Of a stretch of DNA of 64,000 nucleotides, positions 1 to 12,000 are shown piece by piece. Below the pieces are notes generated by a model. That model was not told the origin of the DNA. It worked only from the letters and a program-made list of their open reading frames with translations, and made no database searches. Each line of letters opens with the position of its first letter. The stretch's first letter is position 1. The position numbers were made by a program, and so were the translations under genes. This DNA comes from Thunnus maccoyii. Its lineage: Eukaryota; Chordata; Actinopteri; Scombriformes; Scombridae. The DNA lies in NCBI RefSeq assembly GCF_910596095.1, contig NC_056540.1:17820501-17884500 (forward strand). Reading direction: 5' to 3'.

Positions 1-304
1 CCCGAAACACACTTGCAGATCTCAACCTAGGAGGTGAGAGATGGATGGAAATATGCACACACACAATGTGTTTATTTGATTTCACGAGTATTGATCTGTC
101 TTTGTATCTGTTTCTTTCCCAGGTTGCAGTAAACTGACAGACACGTGTCTCAAATATCTCCGCCGCCTGTCTTGCATATCACTGCTCGACCTGCGAGGCT
201 GTAAAGGAGTCTCCCGCAAGGCCTGTGAGGCCTTCATCTCTGAGCTGTCAGTCAACACTCTCTACTGCCTATCAGATGAAAAACTGATCCAGAGGATATC
301 TTAA
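1..304 (+). CDS. kdm2a: KDM2-family lysine demethylase, C-terminal end (last two exons, partial)
   Basis: Only the last two coding exons lie in the window: 1-33, with a GTGAG donor, and 123-304, with a CAG acceptor and stop TAA at 302-304. The joined reading gives leucine-rich-repeat sequence (NTLADLNLGG, then CSKLTDTCLKYL and ISLLDLRGCKGVSRKAC) ending in LSDEKLIQRIS. This is the terminal LRR block of the JmjC/CXXC/F-box demethylases KDM2A/KDM2B (FBXL11/FBXL10), nuclear enzymes that bind CpG islands and remove H3K36me1/2. The catalytic JmjC, CXXC, PHD and F-box parts would lie upstream of the window. I favour kdm2a over kdm2b because the next gene is ankrd13d; human KDM2A and ANKRD13D are near neighbours at 11q13. 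The family call is firm; the paralogue call is inference. Confidence 0.8.
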
Positions 305-1014
305 GCACCTGCCCCCTCTGATAGCAGAGGTGGCGGAGGCAGGGGGGAGTGGATCCTAATGTGAATCTGTGTGACAAAAAAGGACACAGAAAGGCAGGGA
401 AGTTCACATGCACCTGTTTCACGTAAAAGCAGGGGTGGGGTCTTTAACTGGGGGTGCTTAACTCACTTAAGTGGTGTTGGTTAAAGGGGGTTGTCACGGC
501 TGGAACAAGGTTTCTTTTCAATGTTACCTACATTTCTTTTTTCCGTGTACCTAAAAAGAGACTCAGGAGCTTTTTTTCTTTTTTTTTTTTTTTTTAATGT
601 TGTGTGACAGCAGATTTTTTTTTTTTATCGCCAGAAATGGGAGAACACGGACAGTTAATTAGCTGTACTAGACTACACATCCATTGGGTAACTGCTTTAT
701 GACAAAGCTGGCTTAAATCGTCCTTGGTCAAATGCCAATCTTGACTCCCAACACAAACTCCTGCCTTGCGAATGCAACTGATAAAGACTTTTGAGTTTCA
801 TATTGGGGGGAATAACTGTCTTCTGTTTTGCTGTTTTCCCCATAAACTAATATTTATCAAGTGACTCATTTGAACTTCTTTTAATTTCAGCTACATTTAG
901 ATGCTCCTTTTTAAATGTTGGATTGTCTTCTGTCACATTTGAGAGCAACAGTGGACTCACCGGCCGATATCTCATTTTGAAGACTTATGCTTTATGCACA
1001 AAAACTATGCGTTG

Positions 1015-1017
<3 letters not shown>

Positions 1018-1057
<40 letters not shown>
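1018..1057. repeat. Poly(T) homopolymer, 40 bases
   Basis: Uninterrupted T-run inside the kdm2 3'UTR. It could be a microsatellite or the reverse-strand A-tail of an old retroposed copy; no flanking duplication is evident. Confidence 0.85.
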
Positions 1058-1060
<3 letters not shown>

Positions 1061-1782
1061 GACGACTAAAGGTGACGTGTAAAGTGAGATTCTGTAATTG
1101 CCTGTTGACCAGCTGTATGTTAAGCTTGAAAAAGGCATTTTGGGTGCAACTTTCCAGTGGTATGCGTGATAAGAGTATACATGGACAAAAAAAAAAAGAC
1201 AATGTGTGAAGTCAATCAACTGGCAACAAGACCTCACCCCAACTAGGGCAGGTTGCATTAAGTGTTGGGGGTAAAGCCAAGGATTAGGTGTCAGATAAAT
1301 GGTGCATTTTCAAACAACCGTTAGACTTCAGGTGCTATTATTTCCAAACTCCTTTTTGCTTTGTTTTTTTGTACAGAGACAACATTTAGAGCAAAAATAT
1401 TAATATTCTAGGCGAAATTGCTCCCCCACCCCTCTTTGATACACTTTTTTTTCTCTTTTCATGGATGAAAATGTGAGCATCTACTTTTCACTGAATTTCA
1501 TGACCTTGTCCAATTCAATGTAGAGATGTAAGATTTTTATTTTGGGGGGGAGGCGTTGCTTATTTCTTTGTTCCCTACAAGTATAGTGGTTCTGTATCAA
1601 AAGGTCTCCTCCCAGACTGCTCTCCTGGCCATATCCCTTCAAATGAATATAAATATATAAATATATACTTTTGTGTAAATGTGTTTTCCTCTTTTAGATT
1701 ATCAAAACGGGAATCCTGTAGCATTGTAATTATTTTCAGAAGTGTTTTTCACTTTATGTTATTTGTGTTATTTTTCAAGAAA

Positions 1783-1788
1783 AATAAA
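1783..1788 (+). terminator. AATAAA polyadenylation signal, KDM2-family gene
   Basis: AATAAA lies in the A-rich stretch about 1.48 kb after the kdm2 stop codon. It is the best-placed canonical hexamer before the next gene. Its use is inferred from position only. Confidence 0.5.
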
Positions 1789-1842
1789 AAAAAATGATAA
1801 ACAATGGGCAACTTCTATTCTTACAGAGGGATTGATTAAGCA

Positions 1843-2110
1843 TAATAATGTCAACCATTTCAATTAACAATTTTTATTATCGAATTGGCTGATTATTTTT
1901 TAAATTAATTGATTAATCTGTAGAAATCTTTTGTTTGAGCAACAGTCCAAAATTTCAAGACATTCAGTGACAGAAAAGCAGCCAATCCTCATTAAAAGAA
2001 CAAGCACGTGGCAAACATAATTAGTCGGATCATCTAAATAGCTGCCAATTAAACTTCTGTCAGTCGACTAACTGATTGATCGACCAATCGACTGTATCCG
2101 TAGTTATTAC
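1843..2110. repeat. Dispersed AT-rich repeat of the 'ATTAATCGATTAATC' type
   Basis: The stretch carries repeated ATTGATTAA / AATTAATTGATTAATCTG motifs and 'cagtgacagaaaagc' sequence. These are typical of a very common degenerate fish interspersed repeat. Related sequence occurs at about 31926-32040 and 46030-46495. The ends are not defined. The rest of 1811-2450 is otherwise featureless intergenic DNA. Confidence 0.4.
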
Positions 2111-2439
2111 GGCCTATTATTATGTTATGACTGCAGTTCATGTGCAGGACTGAAGCATCAGCTCCTCCCTGGCTCCACCCAGCATCTCTCTATAACCTGG
2201 AAATGAAGCGACGCCTACATAAATAAATAAATAATAAACAAATAACGCTGCAGCTATAAAAAAAATGTCTTCATCTTAACAAAGCTGGGTTTTTTTTTTA
2301 CACGCATGCCAGCAGACAACAGATGTGATGTGGTTTTAATACTCTTTAAGACAAGCAGGACTGTTTCTCACCAACATCGGACTTAAACTGGAGTGACCTG
2401 GATGTGAAACTGGAATAATAAAGGCCGTATCTCTCTTTA

Positions 2440-3048
2440 TTTTGAGCTCTGCGATATAAACAGGGGATGGTCGCAGCAGCAGCGGCGGCGGCGGGGTAGC
2501 TAAGCCAACTTTACCAGCCGGCAATTTCACTCATATTTTTTCTTTCGTCGACAACATTTCCATCGTGTGTGTAAGGGGGGAAAAATGAACGGATGTAAAT
2601 TGTTAGCGGTGTGAAGTATTTTCCTGCGTTGTGCAGAATGGAAAACAGGTGCCGAGAAGAACAGGGAACAATGTTGTTATTAGCCAGTTAGCTAACGTTA
2701 GCTCAGCTAGCTGTTACTACATCAAATTAGTGGGCTGAGTTAGCCAGACTAACTCAGCCCACTAATTTAAATAGGTACACACAACATACCAGTTTGTTGA
2801 CTGCCTAACGGTGGCTCTTTTGACATATTTGCTTACTGACAGGTTTTGCGGGTGAAACACTTTCCCCTCCGGCGTTTAAGTTGTCCATTTTTCTGCTGTG
2901 TTAACTGAGCTAGCTGCCCAACCAGCTGTGCAGACCAGCACTGAAGTCGCTGCTGCTGCTGCTGCTGTGGTGTCACTGCAATCTGTTGTCATATTGCAAA
3001 CATACTGTAGCTTTTACTATTGTTTTAACTGTCAAGCGAGCGACAACC
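2440..3048 (+). promoter_or_regulatory. Probable ankrd13d promoter / 5'UTR region
   Basis: GC content and CpG density rise here relative to the flanks. There is a (CGG)n-like patch at about 2476-2497 (gcagcagcggcggcggcgg) followed by GTTAGC-type elements. It lies directly upstream of the ankrd13d initiator ATG (3049), with CTG/GCT-rich sequence at about 2950-2970. The transcription start cannot be placed by eye, and no TATA box is obvious. Confidence 0.4.
2724..2768. repeat. Perfect 20-bp inverted repeat with 5-base loop
   Basis: AAATTAGTGGGCTGAGTTAG (2724-2743), loop CCAGA, then its exact reverse complement (2749-2768). It would form a long perfect hairpin or cruciform about 280 bp before the ankrd13d start codon. 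Confidence 0.9.
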
Positions 3049-6000
3049 ATGGCTCAAGAAGCGTTTCCTCTGCATGTTCTGGTCTGGAACAATCAGTACC
3101 TGGAGCTGGACCGAGAGCTGCAGAAGAGAGAGGTGAGCAGGGAGGTTTATTTTGCAGCTGGTGCTTGGTGGTTTGTTATGTCGCACTGCATTGCGCTGAC
3201 GCTGCTCGTGTGTTTGGTTCTGCAGCAGGATGTGGAGCGCCTGGATCCGAGGGGGCGCAGCCCACTGGAGCTGGCTGTGTGTCTGGGCCACCTAGAGTCA
3301 ACCCGAGTGCTGCTCAGACACTCTGCAGACCCAACACACTGCAACGCACAGGGCTGGACCAGTGAGTGCTCTGCTGTGGCTTCCAGTTTCATGTCCTGAG
3401 GCTGCTGAGGGAGTAACAAACACCTACTGTTAAACGTAAATGTACAGATGGGTGACAAATTAAAGTAAAGAAACAGTACAGATCTGAATGCTTGACCCCT
3501 ACAGTGAGGGGATCTGGTGGCTCTGTTATGCTGTGGGGGGCATTTTGCTGGCATGGTTTGGGTCCACTTGTCCCCTTAGAGGGAAGAGTCACTGCAAATC
3601 AATACAAAGTTGTTCTGAGTGATCACCGTTATCCTATGATGAAACTATTCTATCCTGATGAGAGTGGTCTCTTCTAGGATGACAATGCCCCCATACATAG
3701 GGCACAAGAGGTCACTGAATGGTTCGATGAGTACGAAAATGATGTGAATGATATACTATGGCCTTCACAGTCACCAGATCTCAACACCTATGGGAGATTT
3801 TATGATTTATGGGAGATGTTAGACAGCGCTCTCCACCACCATCATCAAAACACCAAATGAGGAAATACCTTTTGGAAGAATGGTGTTCATCCCTCCAGTA
3901 GACTTGTTGGATCAATGCCAAGGTGCACTGAAGCTGTTCTGGTGGCACGTGGTGGCCCAACACCTTACTAAGACACCTCTGTATGTTCCAGTCTTGCAGG
4001 AGGCGGTGAGCACCGGGGACCCTGAGCTTGTTCAGCTGGTGCTTCAGTACAGAGATTTCAAGCGTGCCACTGAGAGACTGGCGGGCATCCCAGAACTGCT
4101 CAGCAAACTAAGACAGGTATCAAGGCCTCGCAGTGGTTCAACTCTGTGTCTGACACTCTACCTGTTGCACAGAGAAACACGTCAGATGATCAGCAACTGC
4201 TCAAAGCTTTGTTAAAGATTTCTGGAAAGTTTTTTTTTTTCAGTCACCTGATTTCCTCGGTCTCTTCCAGGCGCGGGACTTCTATGTTGAGATGAAGTGG
4301 GAGTTCACCAGTTGGGGTGAGTGTTTTTCATAAATATATATGTGTTTGGTTTTTTTTAAAGTGGCCCTGAAAACTCAACACACTGCAACTTAATAAAACA
4401 CATGCAAATAGACAAAACACAAGCAAATTAAGAAAACATCTTTGTCAATTTGAGAACACATGCGTAGCATTTTCAGACAACACAACGTATTACAGAAACA
4501 AGCTGCAAATACAGACAACGCAACACATTTTAGACAACACAATGGAAGTGTTCCCAGAGGACACTTAAAAGTGACGAACACGTCTGGACTTGTGATCACA
4601 ATGTTAAAATAAACTAAAAATACTTACATCTCAGCTCATTTTCCAACACCGCTGACAGATAGCCGACTTCAATAACGTCGTGAGTCACAAACCGTGGCAA
4701 CAACGAGCTTGTCCAGACGTGTTCATCACTTTTAAGTAGGGATGCACTAATCTGACTTTATCAGTCCCAATACCGATACCTGGGCTTCGGGTATTGGCCG
4801 ATACAGAGTACTGATACCAGTGTTGAATTAATAAGCTGTATGCCTCACTGTGTGGAAGAGACTGGGATCATTCTATCATGTGTAAGGCAACATCAGGCTT
4901 GACTTAAAAGTTGCTTTCCTAACTTTGTAAAACAAAATGAAACAAATTAATACATAGATACACATTTACTGAATTGTTATGTATTAAAATAAGGGTGTCT
5001 GATACCAGATCAGCCCAATGTCACCGATACCCGATCCAGCTATTTGAGTCAGTATCGGACCGATATCCGTTATCAGTGCATCTCTACTTTTAAGTATCCT
5101 CTGGAAACACTTCCATTGTGTCTGTAATGTGTTGTGTTGTCTGTATTTGCAGCACGTTTTTTTTTTTTAAATGCTGCACATGTGTTGTCAAATTGATGAT
5201 GTTTTCTTAATTTGCCTTGTGCTTACTGAAGTTACAGTGCGGTGAGCTCTCAGGGCCACCGTAGTTTTTAACCAAGGTCAGTTTCAGCACCACGGCAGTT
5301 GAACAGCTCCCGTCGCAGCAGCTGTCGCTCAGCAGGCTTTGAGGGATGTGACGGGAGGGAAAGTTTAACACAGGATGGTTTCAGAATGTGACCCGTTAGA
5401 GTTATTGTCTGTCATGTATTTGACAGGATTACTCAGTTCAGTTGGTCGCTGGTGGATTAATTTGCCTTCTCTAATCTACAAAATCTGCTGACATGAACAT
5501 TTAATTCAATTTTGCAACCTAAAATCTGGGTAATGTTGTTAATATTATTTACAGTAATTATCAGCTGGTACTTAAGATTAATAACATGTTTTTGCAGTAT
5601 ATTAGTGACTTTAGAACAAGGAATTTGTAATGGTCAGCCATATCTTAGTCATTTTTTTAAATACTGTGCTGAAATGATTTTTTAACTTAAAACATTTATC
5701 TGTCAGCAGGAAATTACTCAATTCTACTATTTACAATAAATGAATCTTTCTGTTCATTTATCTTTTCCTATGTTTCATATCATTATAAGTTCAATACTTG
5801 CTTTTAGTATTTTGGCTTTTAGTGAGAACACAAACAGCAATTTTAACTTCACTTCGGTAAAGCATGATGGGTATTTATCTTTTTACTTTTATATGAATAA
5901 TCATTAGTTGTAGCTCTAATGTAGTGAGTGATATTTAGAAATTTTTCAGGAAAATATCTCATCTTCCTATGTGAATCTGCGTTTCCTTGTTTGGTTCCCT

Positions 6001-9000
6001 CCCTCTCTTTGCCTCTTTTTTCCTGTTTCTAAAATATTTCCTCTTCAATTCCCCTCTCAGTGCCCTTGGTGTCTAAAGTGTGTCCCAGTGACGTCTATCG
6101 GGTCTGGAAAAGTGGCTCGTGTCTACGTGTGGACACCACTCTCCTGGGCTTCGAACACATGACCTGGCTGAAAGGACGACGCAGCTATATCTTCAAGGGC
6201 GGGGGTTAGTATGCTCCTAGAATCTGCATTACTTGTCGTTCCCATACAGAGACTTTGTTTGTGTGCACCTCGACCTGCACTTTTCTCATAAAGACGTGAC
6301 TTGGACTTGGATGAATGCAGAGATATCATGCTTCTAGTCAATCCTTAGTTCAGGTTGTGTCGTCCTCTGCCGTCCTAATCTGCCTGTGTGCTCCTCTTAG
6401 ATGACGGGGCTGTGGTGATGGAGGTGGACCATGAGAAGCAGGTGGTGTATACAGAGCCGCTCGTGTTGTCTCCTCGTGACGCGCCCTCCCTGCTGGCAGC
6501 CATGCAGCCGTCGCAGGAGAACACGGCCCAGAGACTCACGTCGCCCATCGTCTCCACACACCTCAACACACGCAACATTGCATTCGAGCGGTAAAACAAA
6601 CACACACTGCAGACAAAGTCACAAAACACAGTCATTTCACCAGCATGCACACTTGATTTTGTTTGTGTTTCTGCAAGCCTTGTGTCTTATGATTCAAATA
6701 CTCTTAGATGAAACTATAAGATGTCACTAAATGTTTTGTGGAGCTGCTAACTTAACTTTAAATTGTTTTCTTGGCATGTTTTCAGCTGAGTTTTTTTAAC
6801 ATATCTTGAGGCCATCGACCTGGTTTAAACCTGAGTCAAAAAATGAAAGCTTGTAGTTATTTTAGCATGGAAATTATTAAAATGAAATATTAAAAAACTA
6901 CCATAAGCTTTACTTTATCCCTTTGCTTCCTTTTCTTTTATTTTTAGGAACAAGTCGGGAATCTGGGGCTGGCGCTCTGAGAAGAGTGAGGTGGTCAGCG
7001 GATATGAAGCCAAGGTAACTGACTGCAGAGCCAGCCAGATTTTTCGAAATAATTCTTATTATAGGCTTTAATTTATTTGTAGTAACAAAGCCGAACCATG
7101 TGGCCCAGACCATTTGACAGTCCCTGAAAATTGACAGTAACATTCTTCAGTGACCGCAAATTGTCCAGCATTGTCTGAATTTTCCTTTTAAGGCCCATAT
7201 AGACAGTGTGATTGTGTAAGTTTATTACATGTCACAGTGGTGTCTAATAAAATCTTGATCACGATTTGTGTTGGACTCGATGATATGAATTTGGGCATGT
7301 CAGATTATGTGATGAATGTGTGTATCTGTGCCACTCTTGTGTTTTCAAAATGCAGCAAAGCAAAGAAGGTTTTCTCCCTTCCATAAACTTCATTTACGTT
7401 TTACCTCCATCATTTTGGTTTTGGTTTTTAAAAACTAAACTTTTTAATGAAACGTTGCTCGTGTTAGTGTATTCTGCGTCACTTCATGTCATATTCTGAT
7501 TGATTTGTAGATGTGGGTTGTAGCAGCAGTAACATTGTGAGAATTTGGTCCTAAAATTTTCTGTCTTTGGTCGCCGAAGCTCCAAATCGGCTGTCGGACA
7601 GATTATTTATGGTGTTTTTCAGCATAAATATTATATTTATTCTGGTTTCTCTATCTGAGATTGAAAATTAATCACAAAGAAGATGCGGTTTAGAAATTAA
7701 CGTGATAAGTTACAAACAAAACAGTAACAATATTCTGTACGTTCTCTCTAAGATAAACCAGGGAGGAATTTAGATCTTTACACTAAAGGCCAGTTTTACC
7801 TCCTGCTGTTTTACAGTAAATTACTGTTTTCTTGGTTATTAAAACTATTTTGAATGGAGCTTCACTAAAACTAAGTGTAAAAACAGTTTGTTTTTCCTTT
7901 GTGTGTGTTGATATGTGCAGGTTTACAGTGCTACCAATGTGGAGCTGGTGACTCGGTCAAGGACGGAGCATCTATCAGACCAGGATAAGTCGAGGAGCAA
8001 AGGTAAATACACAAACACCCAAACACATACACACACATTTGTAGTGGTTGTAAAGTAATATCATGTGGCACTTCAACTCATAAACACTTTTTTAGGCCCA
8101 AAAATAACATTTAAAGTATATTAGTTCTTTTTGACTCATAGTAGGTTATTTGTGTTATGTAAAATTTTGTGAAATGCTTCGGATGACAAACAAAAGTAGG
8201 TCAAAACCTTGTATACAGCTGCACCGTGCATGGTCAGTGTGTGAAATTGTGGCCAATTTGTTACAGGGATAGTCGGTGGTAGTGTCTATAATGTGAATTC
8301 CTGGATATTCAATATTCATCTTCAATTTTCTGTAGTGGTCCCAGTAATATTTATTATCAAAGTGTACTGAAGTAGCTTATCATATGACATGGTTAAACCA
8401 TGTTTGAGTCAAAAAAAAAGATATAAATGCAGTTGCAAGAACAACACTTTCCATTCATATCTTGGGATTTTTTAATTCACAATCATAATTATTCTAATTA
8501 CCTATCTGTTATCTCCCCCTGCTCTTTCATGTGTTTCACTCTACGGATGTCTCTCGTTTTTCACTCTGTATTGAGGGTTTTGTCAGAGTGATGGTTTATT
8601 GAGGTGCTTTAACTATATATTCTCCCTCATGCCTTTACGCACCTTTTTTCTGCTTTTTTCCGGTTGATGATCATGGAGGCTGCGGTGGAAATTGTAAATG
8701 AATGTTTTGACAGCATTTTGGGTGCAAATTCATGAGGCTTATCTCCACCTGGTTACTGCAGTTACAGCCAAATCAAGCGCACCTGCAGAGCAGTCACCCC
8801 ACACTAAACTGATATAACAGCTACATGAGTCGCATGTTTTACTTGCAAAACTCATGTTTTAAAGCTGTTGTTCAACGTTTGTGATGTGAAAACGTCAGAG
8901 AAATAAAAAGCTTGCCTCCTGGTATTAGTTCAGCTATAAAATGCAAGCGCAGCACAGAGTGTTTCTCCTGCTGGCTGCTGACAGCGCTGCCAGCCGGAGA

Positions 9001-12000
9001 GTCGATGACACGCTGGTATGCGACTGTTTTAAACAGGAGTTTAGCTGACTTTTCTGCATTTAACACTGGAGCTGAGAGCGTCAGAGCTGATTCATTTTGA
9101 AAGAGCAACGGCCAACTTCAACACTCTGCCGGCCGACCAGTGGTGTAGCTTCATCACTCACTCGTGGACAACCGCAGTCATTGGGCTTGTTCGTTGCTGG
9201 TCCAGCCAAAAATATAATGAATTTTCATTGCAGGTTGATAATGATCTCTCTACATTATTCCCACTCAGGCTCAAAGACTCCTCTGCAGTCCTTCCTAGGA
9301 ATTGCTGAGCAGCATACAGCTCACAATGGGGTAAGAATCTCCACAGTGCCTTTGTATCACATCCACATACACCACCTGCAGCCTCCTTGGATGAACAGCG
9401 TCACATATAAGTCTCTCTCTTTCTGTCAGAGTAATGTGTCCCAGTGTGCCAGTCCTCACAACCCCACAGCCATCACAGCAGAGGAATACTTCAACGCAGA
9501 GTTCAACCTGAACGGCCGGGACATCGGACGTCCCGTCGAGCTTACCAGCAAAGTCCAAAGGTATGACTGAGCCACGGCAACAAAACACGACCACGCATAG
9601 AAAGCTGCAGCGCTTAAAAGCTTTTTTAATGCGTCTTTGTCAGTGTCGGGAAGCTACTTGGAAAGTGAAGCAAGCCAAGCTACCAGATACTCTACATTAA
9701 ATGAATCTCCACTACATTAAATGCTATAATGTAGCAAGCTAAGCTACAGCAACACGGCAAAAGTAGTTTGCTACATTGAAGCTAACAGTGTTACATTCAG
9801 GAGCTGAGAGGAGAAATACAAAGCAATTAAATCAAATTAGCTAGAGGCAGGTAGGTTTAATTTAGGCTACATAAAAGATACATAACACAATCAAGAAGAT
9901 TAATTGTTAATATTTGTTTATAACCATCTGTGGGGGTTATGTCATACTGTAGCATTTGTATATTAATATTCATGTTTATGCTAAATCCAACCTATAAATC
10001 AATTCCTTCTTGTCAGTTGATTATTGTTGTTCCTAAAACCAGCCTGTAGGCAGATTACCAACAACAACTGGTCTGGTGTTGCACAGTAAAAAGTGATGAA
10101 TTGTGAGGCACACTTGGCTCTGAATATCACTTCACAGTGGCATTAGGAGCAGTGTGCAACAGTGTGGGTTATGTGTCTGTGTGTGACACTACTGCACTAC
10201 TTGATCAATAAAAGAGCTTTGCTACTGAAAAGCTATTTGATTCAATAAACAGCCACATTACCACCACGCTACTGAGAAATGTAGTTAAACTAGTAACGTC
10301 TTTTCTTTCTCCTCCCCTCTGTCTGTCTCTCTCTGTGTCGTCTCCAGGTTTAAAGCGACCCTGTGGTTGAGTGAATCTCACCCTCTGTCCCTGGCTGAGC
10401 AGGTGACACCCATCATCGACCTCATGGCCATCTCCAACGCCCACTTTGCCAAGCTGCGTGACTTCATCACTTTGCGCTTGCCGCCAGGCTTCCCGGTCAA
10501 GATAGGTGAGTGTGAGGAGTCACTTTTTAACATAGGTTGAAGCTCACATGCGGAGCAAAAACAGATTCCCCACCAGCTCTGGGCCTGTAGTTAGGCTGCA
10601 GCTTTTTATTTTGACATGTTATGACCAAAATAATGAGGACATTCTTGGCTCCTGGTTCACGCTTTTTGTGGTGCCATCACATCTTAGCATTCATGATTCT
10701 TCCTGTATGTTTTCATCCCTACTGCCCACTGTTCCTACAATCAGCCATCTGAATCTCCCAAAACGAAAAAAAACTCTTTTATTGTCCGGTTCTTTACTAT
10801 ATACTTATACTATATACTTGTTTCTACTTGACCCCATTACACCTTCTGACTGAATCGAACTCTCTGTCTGTCCTCCAGAGATTCCTCTGTTTCATGTGTT
10901 GAACGCCAGAGTGACCTTCAGTAACCTGTGTGGCTGTGACGAGCCGGTGAGCTCAGTGACGGTTCACAAACCGGAGGGCTCTGAAGAAACTGGTACCAAT
11001 CCATTCACACATACACAAGTCATTAAAATAACATTAAATGATTAAAATACATTTCAATGCCTCGTCACAGTGACCTGTAATGAGCAGGAATCTAAAACTC
11101 ACATTTGTACAGTACACAATAATGCATTTTTGTTTGAGGATAAAAAAGATGCTCAAAATTGAAGTCATTTCCAAAATGAGATTCTAAAAATAATTCAGTA
11201 CAGGTACAGTAAAGTTGTAAATTATCTTCATCCAGGTCAGTCTCCCTCTGCTCCCTTCAACTGTGAGGTGGACCCCTCTGTGTTTGAGCCCCCACCAGAC
11301 TACACCACCCTTGGTCCTGGTCGCAGTGAGCCAATGAGGGACGAGGACGACAACCTGCTGCAGTTTGCCATCCAGCAGAGCCTGCTGGACGCTGGTACAG
11401 AGAGTGACCAGGTCAGAGCACAGCCTGAAAGTTACCAGTCAAAGATTTATTATATATGAAAATGCCTCCAAAAAATCTTTTAAAAGTTAGTGATCAGTTT
11501 TGTTGAGGCAACAAAGTGTCTCTTCAGGTTTCTCTTTATATCTGAAGCCAGTTGTTAAACTCCACTTTCTCTCTCACACCTTCATATGTGTGTTTTGTTT
11601 TTCCTTATTTTTTTTAGGTGACCATCTGGGAGGCTCTGACCAACAGCCGCCCGGTGCCCCAGTCTCCGCTGTATGAGGAAGACTCTCAGCTGGAGAGGTG
11701 AGCCAACCTTCTGTCATATTACACTAACAGGCAGGAGGTCCTAACTTCAAGGAAACTACTCATTTGACAGTATAGTAATCATTTTCTGGCCTTGAATTCT
11801 GAAGTCAATGTCAAGCATAGAAACCAGAGAGCCATGCTGATCATCATTTATGTTAGACTGATGCACAAACTGATAGACCGACCAAATGACGACATCTGCT
11901 AAAAAAATATTTTTTGTCATTTCTCTTAGATTTTTCTTTAATTTTGTGTATTGTGTACAGATCATTTTGTAAAGAAAAGGGTGAATAATTTAGTCAAAAA

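Larger units (their letters stand above)
305..1810 (+). other. 3'UTR of the KDM2-family gene
   Basis: This is non-coding sequence after the kdm2 stop. It is AT-rich, with T-runs at about 571-595 and a 40-base T-run at 1018-1057. Short AT-rich TAAATATATAAATATATA-type sequence lies at about 1645-1670. The first convincing AATAAA after the stop is at 1783-1788, so the last exon probably extends to about 1.8 kb. No reading frame here resembles a protein; the long minus-strand frame over the T-run just reads poly-lysine. Confidence 0.6.

Noticed and set aside
9097-9570. 157-codon plus-strand frame spanning intron sequence
   Set aside because: It contains ankrd13d exons 9 and 10 read through the intron; only the spliced parts match the family.
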